Source: Clostridia bacterium
GTDB lineage: Bacteria > Bacillota > Clostridia > Oscillospirales > Acutalibacteraceae
Length of the DNA: 10,701 nucleotides
Direction of reading: 5' to 3'
Assembly (NCBI GenBank): GCA_017454565.1
Contig: JAFTCS010000070.1
Coordinates: forward strand, 1 to 10,701
In this document: one piece after another, positions 7,872-10,701 of the stretch
Layout: each line of letters begins with the position of its first letter
Position numbering within the stretch: the stretch's first letter is position 1
Program-made: the position numbers and the translations under genes
The notes under the pieces: model-generated
The model's input: the letters and a program-made list of their open reading frames with translations, nothing else
Databases searched by the model: none
What the model was told of the DNA's origin: nothing

Positions 7872-8035
7872 TCGTCCTCCCGCCTCTCAAGCAGCTCTAT
7901 GCCGCGCTCGCGCCACTCTTCAAGCGGGCGGCATATCCGGCACATCATAGAGATCACCGCATGTCCCAGAGCAAGCAGCAGGCAGAAGCCGCCGCTTAGC
8001 AGCAGTGCGAAAAGTAAAATTCCGAGTTTGTTCAT
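7868..8035 (-). CDS. Small single-pass membrane protein
   Basis: A 55-residue protein. I choose the ATG at 8035 because AAAGGAGAGG precedes it and the codon overlaps the stop of the HTH gene as ATGA; the in-frame ATG 30 bases upstream lacks such a site. Residues ~4-31 (GILLFALLLSGGFCLLLALG onward) are one hydrophobic segment, preceded by a single lysine and followed by CRIC and a charged tail rich in Glu and Arg. The likely topology is N-terminus out or in the membrane with the charged tail inside. No lipobox or toxin signature is clear. Small membrane proteins of this sort in phage early operons may act in superinfection exclusion or host takeover, but nothing here proves that. Confidence 0.7.
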   Translation of the reverse strand: MNKLGILLFALLLSGGFCLLLALGHAVISMMCRICRPLEEWRERGIELLERREDE

Positions 8036-8283
8036 TTTGTCCTCTCCTTTTTTGTTCTTCCGCATATTTCGTCCAGTGTAGCGCCTGTGTAGTCGGCAAG
8101 CTTTACAAGCTTGTCTATGGATGCTGTGACCGTGCCTTGTCTCACGTCGTAGAGATAAGTGCTTGTAACATCTATTTCTTTTGCAAGCTGCCGTATGCTC
8201 ACATCCGGGTGGTCGACAAGCCAGTTCCAGAACCAGTTCTGAATTTTACTGCTCAGTTCAATGCTTAACTTTTTACCTGCCAT
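8032..8283 (-). CDS. Short helix-turn-helix protein
   Basis: An 83-residue likely DNA-binding protein starting at MAGKKLSIEL. The ATG at 8283 has GAGGGAGG upstream, while the longer in-frame extension overlaps the preceding small gene out of frame and has no good start signal. Residues ~28-50 (SIRQLAKEIDVTSTYLYDVRQG) match a Cro/C1-type HTH: first helix RQLAKEI, turn DVT, and recognition helix STYLYDVRQG. The following SIDKLVKLADYTGATLDEIC is the usual rest of that fold. It sits in the middle of the small-gene run, so it may regulate the operon it lies in. The final ATGA overlap couples it to the membrane protein gene. Confidence 0.8.
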   Translation of the reverse strand: MAGKKLSIELSSKIQNWFWNWLVDHPDVSIRQLAKEIDVTSTYLYDVRQGTVTASIDKLVKLADYTGATLDEICGRTKKERTK

Positions 8284-8296
8284 CTTGCGCCCTCCC

Positions 8297-8476
8297 TCAG
8301 ACAACGCGCCTGATGCGGGACGCTCCGGCAGGTCTCTTTGTCCTCTGTGACAGCTCCTTGTTCTTGCACCTCGCTGCGGCCGTGTTCCTGATCTCCTGCA
8401 TCTCCGCAAGGGTCAGCTTGTCAAACTCGCTGTTAAACAGCTTCAGGAACAGTCTTGTTTTCAGTGATCTTTTCAT
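8297..8476 (-). CDS. Small basic protein, 59 aa, unknown
   Basis: An ATG at 8476 with ACAGGAGGA about 8 bases upstream opens a 59-codon frame ending in TGA at 8297-8299. The product begins MKRSLKTRLFLKLFNSEF. It has a predicted amphipathic helix (LTLAEMQEIRNTAAARCKN) and a strongly basic C-terminus (RTKRPAGASRIRRVV). The frame exactly fills the space between its two neighbours, and its stop lies just before the HTH gene's ribosome binding site, which supports it as real. I do not recognise a family. The basic tail would suit nucleic-acid or ribosome contact, but that is a guess. Confidence 0.7.
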   Translation of the reverse strand: MKRSLKTRLFLKLFNSEFDKLTLAEMQEIRNTAAARCKNKELSQRTKRPAGASRIRRVV

Positions 8477-8495
8477 TTGGTTTTCCTCCTGTATT

Positions 8496-8726
8496 TTATA
8501 GTGTCAAAATTCCGGTGCCCGGATTTTCTGAAAGTATCGTCTTTCCGGCTTCGGTCAGTTTTTTTGTCAGCGTTTTTTCAAAGTTATCCTCCAGACTGCT
8601 GTCGTGGAAGGTAGTTTCAGCTTTTCCGGCGCCCTCATAGCTGCATTCATGGTACAACTGACCGCCGAAAAAAATCCTGCACGGCGGCATGGGCTTCGGG
8701 GCTTTTTTTGTTTTCTTTGTTGCCAT
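8496..8726 (-). CDS. Small protein, 76 aa, unknown
   Basis: Starts at MATKKTKKAPKP. The ATG at 8726 is preceded by AAAGGAG at a good distance, whereas an in-frame ATG at 8762 has its GGAGG directly against the codon. The first ~14 residues are lysine and proline rich and probably disordered. A short core follows (CRIFFGGQLYHECSYEG), then an acidic, helical half (SLEDNFEKTLTKKLTEAGKTI). Two cysteines (C16 and C28) lie in the core. No family is recognised. Its place in a string of short early genes with their own strong ribosome binding sites suggests an accessory or host-interaction role. Confidence 0.65.
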   Translation of the reverse strand: MATKKTKKAPKPMPPCRIFFGGQLYHECSYEGAGKAETTFHDSSLEDNFEKTLTKKLTEAGKTILSENPGTGILTL

Positions 8727-8771
8727 AGTAACAACTCCTTTCACTCCATTGTTATGTATCATCCTCCGGGT

Positions 8772-8939
8772 TTAGTTGTTTTCTTCGATACGCTCCATAA
8801 CATACAGCTCGCACTCGCCGTCCGTTTCCTCTGCCCGGCGCTTCGCCGCCGCTCTGATCTCTTCCATGCTGTCAGACGTGCAGACCAGCTCACCCGGCTC
8901 TGTTTCGGTCTCGTAGACGTCGTAAAGAGAATACTTCAT
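8772..8939 (-). CDS. Small acidic protein, 55 aa, unknown
   Basis: An ATG at 8939, preceded by AAAGGTG that overlaps the stop of the 61-aa gene, opens a 55-codon frame ending at TAA (8772-8774). The product begins MKYSLYDVYETETEPG and continues with a helix (SMEEIRAAAKRRAEET) and a strand (CELYVMERI). This strand-helix-strand order and acidic composition suit a compact alpha/beta fold. The frame fits neatly between the neighbouring genes. No family is recognised. Confidence 0.65.
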   Translation of the reverse strand: MKYSLYDVYETETEPGELVCTSDSMEEIRAAAKRRAEETDGECELYVMERIEENN

Positions 8940-8946
8940 GTCTTAT

Positions 8947-9132
8947 TCACCTTTCTGTTCTGGACTCGTCATCCGACTGAGTAACCGGACCCTTAAGCAG
9001 CAGTTCAGCAACAAACGGCAGCATCTCAACGGCTTTATCGTTGAGTTCTTTTCCAGCTGCTACTCTTTCACACACATTGAGACACATTTTCAGAAGTGCC
9101 TTCCTGAGTTCTTTCTTCTCTTCGTATGTCAT
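8947..9132 (-). CDS. Small helical protein, 61 aa, unknown
   Basis: A 61-residue, mostly helical protein beginning MTYEEKKELRKALLKM, with two predicted helices (YEEKKELRKALLKMCLNV and LNDKAVEMLPFVAELLL) and an acidic-then-basic end (SDDESRTER). An AGGAGGAG lies just before the ATG and overlaps the last codons of the 99-aa gene. It could be a helical-hairpin binding protein. No family is recognised. Confidence 0.65.
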   Translation of the reverse strand: MTYEEKKELRKALLKMCLNVCERVAAGKELNDKAVEMLPFVAELLLKGPVTQSDDESRTER

Positions 9133-9134
9133 TT

Positions 9135-9434
9135 TTATATCTCCTCCTGTTCATTTACTTTGTCGAATGTTCCTACACACCTGTACACCTTTTCACCAGA
9201 TTCTATAGCTGTCAGGATATTATCAATTTCCTGCTGTGATTCTTCCTCAGTATCGAAACCGCTAATTATGTAACCGGTATTGGGGTCATTTACAAAAGCA
9301 ACACAAACTGTAAAGTTCCTCCCTCCGAAATATTTTGAAGATACGAAGATAGTTCCAATGCTTTTACTATCAAGCGCTTTTACTTTTCTTTTCCTGTGAC
9401 AAGTATAAACTGATATCGTCGGTACTATCAGCAT
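9135..9434 (-). CDS. First gene of the leftward early operon, 99 aa, unknown
   Basis: The leading gene of the leftward operon. The ATG at 9434 is preceded by AAGGGGTGAG. The 99-residue product begins MLIVPTISVYTCHRKRKVK; the basic HRKRK patch is followed by strands (GTIFVSSKYF, FTVCVAFVN, GYIISGF), an acidic helix (TEEESQQEIDNILTAIE) and a final strand (KVYRCVGTF). This beta-beta-alpha-beta order suggests a small alpha/beta domain. No family is recognised. About 136 bases separate it from the divergent gene at 9571; that gap holds a good rightward promoter, an inverted repeat at 9457-9472, and no clear consensus leftward promoter, so the operon may need activation or be driven from elsewhere. 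Confidence 0.65.
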   Translation of the reverse strand: MLIVPTISVYTCHRKRKVKALDSKSIGTIFVSSKYFGGRNFTVCVAFVNDPNTGYIISGFDTEEESQQEIDNILTAIESGEKVYRCVGTFDKVNEQEEI

Positions 9435-9456
9435 ATTCTCACCCCTTCACGTATTC

Positions 9457-9472
9457 ACATCACTGTTGATGT
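9457..9472. promoter_or_regulatory. Inverted repeat, candidate operator in the divergent gap
   Basis: A perfect 6-bp inverted repeat, ACATCA-ctgt-TGATGT, lies 23 bp upstream of the leftward operon's first ATG (9434). It lies between the two divergent genes, outside any coding frame I accept. Length and position suit a binding site for a small HTH regulator, perhaps one of those encoded nearby. Short repeats like this occur by chance, so the call is modest. Confidence 0.4.
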
Positions 9473-9505
9473 ACAAAATATTGTTCACAACTTCATCTTT
9501 TACTG

Positions 9506-9534
9506 TTGCAAAATTCAGCGCAAAGTGATATAAT
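9506..9534 (+). promoter_or_regulatory. Consensus sigma-A promoter for the gene at 9571
   Basis: TTGCAA at 9506-9511 and a perfect TATAAT at 9529-9534, separated by exactly 17 bp. The predicted start is near 9541, about 30 bases before the ATG. It serves the lone rightward gene in this part of the window and is strong enough to suggest constitutive or lysogenic expression. Confidence 0.8.
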
Positions 9535-9570
9535 ATTGCTAATTTTTGCAAAGAAAAGAGGTGAGCAACC

Positions 9571-9825
9571 ATGATAGACTTATCAAACTGTGAGCATGCG
9601 GTTCTTGTTTGGCTAAAAGACGTTCTTGCAATTAATGTAGCAGTTGACCTTGTAAGCATTACTGACGCCCCAAACTGCCGTGGATACTCAAAAAACGATA
9701 TTGTTGAAGCAATTCAGCGCCTTAACGAGAAACAGCTCATAAAGACTCAGGTTCTTCCCTCAGGAGACCCAACGACTCATTTTGTCGTTTATGAAGTCAC
9801 AGAGGAAGGCAGAGAACTCGTCTAA
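9571..9825 (+). CDS. Small winged-helix-like protein
   Basis: An 84-residue protein with its own consensus promoter and an AGAGGTGAG ribosome binding site. It begins MIDLSNCEHAVLVWLKDVL. A predicted helix pair (DVLAINVAVDLVSI; GYSKNDIVEAIQRLNEKQLI) is followed by a beta wing (IKTQVLP, HFVVYEVTEEG). The last part, YSKNDIVEAIQRLNEKQLI then a hairpin, is the usual pattern of a winged helix where the second helix meets DNA. It is the only complete rightward gene, runs convergent to the two-gene regulator operon, and is divergent from the replication operon. It may be a regulator of one of them or a lysogenic accessory gene. Family not recognised; DNA binding inferred. Confidence 0.75.
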   Translation: MIDLSNCEHAVLVWLKDVLAINVAVDLVSITDAPNCRGYSKNDIVEAIQRLNEKQLIKTQVLPSGDPTTHFVVYEVTEEGRELV

Positions 9826-9833
9826 TCAAACCG

Positions 9834-9864
9834 TAACCTCTCCGGCTCGCACCCGGAGGGGTTA
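9834..9864. terminator. Bidirectional intrinsic terminator between convergent genes
   Basis: A 12-bp stem (TAACCTCTCCGG pairing with CCGGAGGGGTTA, one G-U pair) with a 7-base loop. On the plus strand it is followed by a T-rich stretch (ATTCCTTTTCTT), so it ends the gene at 9571-9825. On the minus strand its outer TAA is itself the stop codon of the DUF739-like gene; the following tract (CGGTTTGATT) is weaker. It separates the regulator operon from the replication operon. Confidence 0.8.
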
Positions 9865-10071
9865 TTCCTTTTCTTCGCTGTCTTTTGCGAAAAGATACGC
9901 AAGATCGTACTTCGGCAGCACGCGCTCTTTGATAGTCAGCGCTTCGGTAACGGTGAAATCACCTACTGTTATCTTGTTGCGGAACGTGCTCTCCGGCATC
10001 CCTATTGCTGCCGCTGTAGAACGCCACGACATACCGTTTGACAAGATTTCTTTGTTAAGGTTGCTGAACAT
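9862..10071 (-). CDS. DUF739/Cro-like phage regulator
   Basis: A 68-residue protein starting at MFSNLNKEIL. The ATG at 10071 has TAGGAGGA upstream, where the TAG is the stop of the preceding HTH gene; an in-frame ATG at 10089 would overlap that gene. The sequence follows the DUF739/Cro-like pattern: NLNKEIL helix, then an HTH (SWRSTAAAIGMPESTFRNKI with recognition helix ~27-34), then FTVTEALTIKERVLPKYDLAYLF, the family's usual ending. It is probably a small DNA-binding partner or anti-repressor of the switch. Its stop codon is inside the terminator stem. Confidence 0.75.
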   Translation of the reverse strand: MFSNLNKEILSNGMSWRSTAAAIGMPESTFRNKITVGDFTVTEALTIKERVLPKYDLAYLFAKDSEEKE

Positions 10072-10081
10072 TATCTTCCTC

Positions 10082-10291
10082 CTACACATTCGTATCCTGA
10101 CCGTTTACAAGCTCTTCAACGGTCGTGTCAAGCTTTCGGGCAATTTTCACAGCAGTAACGACATTGGGCACTATCCGACCGCTTTCAATGCGGGCTATTG
10201 CTGCCTGCGTTACTCCCACACGCTCAGCAAGCTCAGTTTGAGAAAGTTTGTTCTGCTCCCTCAAACACCTCATGTTTTCGGCAAATGCCAT
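10082..10291 (-). CDS. Cro/C1-type HTH regulator
   Basis: A 69-residue protein of the XRE (Cro/C1) HTH family: NMRCLREQNKLSQTELAERV (helices 1-2), then GVTQAAIARIESGR (turn and recognition helix ~27-40), then VVTAVKIARKLDTTVEELV (helices 4-5). It is a single-domain protein with no C-terminal oligomerisation or peptidase domain, so Cro-like rather than CI-like. AAAGGAG lies before the ATG at a good distance. It is the first gene of a two-gene leftward operon served by the promoter at 10434-10462 and would repress one or both of the switch promoters. Which operator it binds cannot be told. Confidence 0.9.
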   Translation of the reverse strand: MAFAENMRCLREQNKLSQTELAERVGVTQAAIARIESGRIVPNVVTAVKIARKLDTTVEELVNGQDTNV

Positions 10292-10312
10292 TTTTCACAC
10301 TCCTTTACAAAA

Positions 10313-10436
10313 AATATAACCAAGTCATTGACACTTTATATAGAATAATGTAAAATAGTGATAGGTGTATACATAATCTATATAAAGTGTACTATCAAGG
10401 GGGTTGGTGTACCTTGATTTATGACTTGGTTATATT
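10313..10436. repeat. Three-stem inverted-repeat element (three-way-junction arrangement)
   Basis: Three perfect inverted repeats are fitted together. The outer pair is 16 bp (10313-10328 with 10421-10436, arm AATATAACCAAGTCAT). The first inner pair is 14 bp (10331-10344 with 10377-10390, arm ACACTTTATATAGA) with a 32-base interior. The second inner pair is 7 bp (10394-10400 with 10412-10418, ATCAAGG) with an 11-base loop. The gaps at the junction are 2, 3 and 2 bases, so a single strand could fold into a compact three-way junction. Inside the larger loop, ATGTA/TACAT (minus-strand sense) could extend the stem by 5 bp. It lies in the non-coding switch region and overlaps both promoters. It could be an RNA leader, a DNA secondary structure, or spaced operator half-sites; none is established. 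Confidence 0.75.
10328..10356 (+). promoter_or_regulatory. Rightward switch promoter
   Basis: TTGACA at 10328-10333 and TAAAAT at 10351-10356 with a 17-bp spacer. The predicted start is near 10363, about 184 bases before the rightward HTH gene at 10547. The -35 lies at the gap between the outer and inner arms of the three-stem element, and the spacer holds an inner arm, so a protein bound to that arm would block it. It faces the leftward promoter at 10434-10462. Confidence 0.65.
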
Positions 10437-10462
10437 ATAGTCCCTATTTTAGGGAATGTCAA
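10434..10462 (-). promoter_or_regulatory. Leftward switch promoter (perfect consensus)
   Basis: On the minus strand, TTGACA (10462-10457) and TATAAT (10439-10434) with exactly 17 bp between them, a perfect match to the sigma-A consensus. The predicted start is near 10427, so the transcript of the regulator operon would have a leader of ~136 bases that contains all the inner arms and most of the outer pair. Fifteen of the 17 spacer bases are the operator at 10441-10455. Confidence 0.85.
10441..10455. promoter_or_regulatory. Operator O1, perfect inverted repeat in the leftward promoter spacer
   Basis: TCCCTA-ttt-TAGGGA, a perfect 6-bp inverted repeat placed exactly between the -35 and -10 boxes of the leftward promoter. 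A bound repressor would exclude polymerase. A second copy lies 31 bp to the right. The repressor is probably one of the flanking HTH proteins, most likely the one starting at 10547. Confidence 0.75.
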
Positions 10463-10471
10463 TTAAAAAAA

Positions 10472-10486
10472 TCTCTACTTTAGGGA
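10472..10486. promoter_or_regulatory. Operator O2, near-perfect copy of O1
   Basis: TCTCTA-ctt-TAGGGA, the same 15-bp site with one mismatch in the left half. With flanking AA and TT the dyad extends to about 19 bp. Its centre (10479) is 31 bp from that of O1 (10448), close to three helical turns, so two dimers would sit on the same face of the DNA and could bind cooperatively. It lies upstream of both the leftward promoter and the gene at 10547. Confidence 0.65.
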
Positions 10487-10546
10487 TTTTGTGCATATTA
10501 CTAAAAGCATGGCGGTATTTTTGTATATTTTGAAAGGAGTGTTATT

Positions 10547-10701
10547 ATGACTTTTTATGAAACGCTTTCAAAGCTAATGGAAGAACGAAAAGTGACATCA
10601 AAAGAACTTTCAGAAACCTTGAAATTCGGCAAAAATCAAATTAAATATTGGAAAGATAATGGGAATATTCCAAATGGGGATATATTGATAGCCCTATCAA
10701 A
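10547..10701 (+). CDS. HTH regulator, probable switch repressor (C-terminus beyond window)
   Basis: An ATG at 10547 preceded by AAAGGAG opens a frame that stays open for 51 codons to the window edge. The product begins MTFYETLSKLMEERKVTSKE and continues LSETLKFGKNQIKYWKDNG, a Cro/C1-type HTH (helix 2 SKELSETLK, recognition helix KNQIKYWKDNG), then IPNGDILIALS, where helix 4 would start. It is divergent from the 69-aa HTH gene, the standard layout of a phage switch, so it is the best candidate for the CI-like repressor that binds O1 and O2. Whether it has a C-terminal peptidase or oligomerisation domain cannot be seen. Confidence 0.8.
   Translation, partial: MTFYETLSKLMEERKVTSKELSETLKFGKNQIKYWKDNGNIPNGDILIALS

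Noticed and set aside
8284..8409. An arginine-rich N-terminal extension of the 83-aa HTH protein
   Set aside because: It overlaps the 59-aa gene in another frame and has no ribosome binding site, while the ATG at 8283 has a good one.
9447..9659. A 70-codon minus-strand open frame across the divergent gap
   Set aside because: It overlaps the rightward gene's promoter and first third in antisense and has no ribosome binding site. The gap is better explained as a regulatory region.
10292..10320. A weak rightward promoter TTTTCA-17-TATAAC
   Set aside because: The -35 is poor and the site covers the ribosome binding site of the leftward HTH gene. The TTGACA promoter at 10328 is far better.
10313..10436. 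A MITE or small transposon with 16-bp terminal inverted repeats
   Set aside because: No target-site duplication flanks the ends, and the element overlaps the -10 box of the leftward promoter. The inner fitted stems point to a folded or regulatory element instead.
1..10701. CRISPR array, tRNA or rRNA genes
   Set aside because: No regularly spaced direct repeats, no tRNA-like cloverleaf and no rRNA sequence was seen when reading through both strands.

Overview
The window looks like the early region of a temperate phage or prophage (or a closely related integrated element) of a low-to-mid GC Firmicute, most likely a Clostridia host. Reasons: strong AGGAGG-type ribosome binding sites before nearly every gene, consensus sigma-A promoters, densely packed short genes with ATGA or TAATG overlaps, and a recognisable siphophage replication module. 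I cannot name the species. No structural, lysis or integrase gene is in the window, so the type of element is inferred.

Layout. Positions 1-9434 are one long leftward (minus-strand) early operon. Read in transcription order from 9434 it starts with a run of small unknown proteins (99, 61, 55, 76 and 59 aa), a short helix-turn-helix protein, a 55-aa membrane protein and a cysteine-rich 140-aa protein. Then come two adjacent proteins that look like diverged paralogues (DUF3846-like), a Gp157-family protein and a coiled-coil protein. The replication/recombination core follows: a Sak4/RecA-like ATPase with a zinc knuckle, a DEAD/DEAH (SF2) helicase with a zinc ribbon, a VRR-NUC nuclease, a DUF669 protein with an SSB-like acidic tail, and a primase-polymerase fused to an SF3 helicase that runs off the left edge. 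Together these could make a near self-sufficient initiation, unwinding, ssDNA-binding and strand-annealing set.

Positions 9435-10701 are the control region. A single rightward gene (9571-9825, winged-helix-like) has a textbook promoter. It converges on a leftward two-gene regulator operon (a Cro/C1-type HTH gene and a DUF739/Cro-like gene), and a shared bidirectional terminator hairpin separates them. To the right, 10292-10546 is AT-rich and non-coding but full of signals. It holds two consensus promoters that face each other, two copies of a TCCCTAnnnTAGGGA operator 31 bp apart (one exactly filling the spacer of the leftward promoter), and a striking 124-bp set of three inverted repeats arranged as a three-way junction. 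A rightward HTH gene, probably the opposing repressor, starts at 10547 and runs off the right edge. This is probably the lysis/lysogeny switch.

The replication genes belong to known phage families. The most unusual material is the switch region: face-to-face promoters combined with the three-stem folded element.
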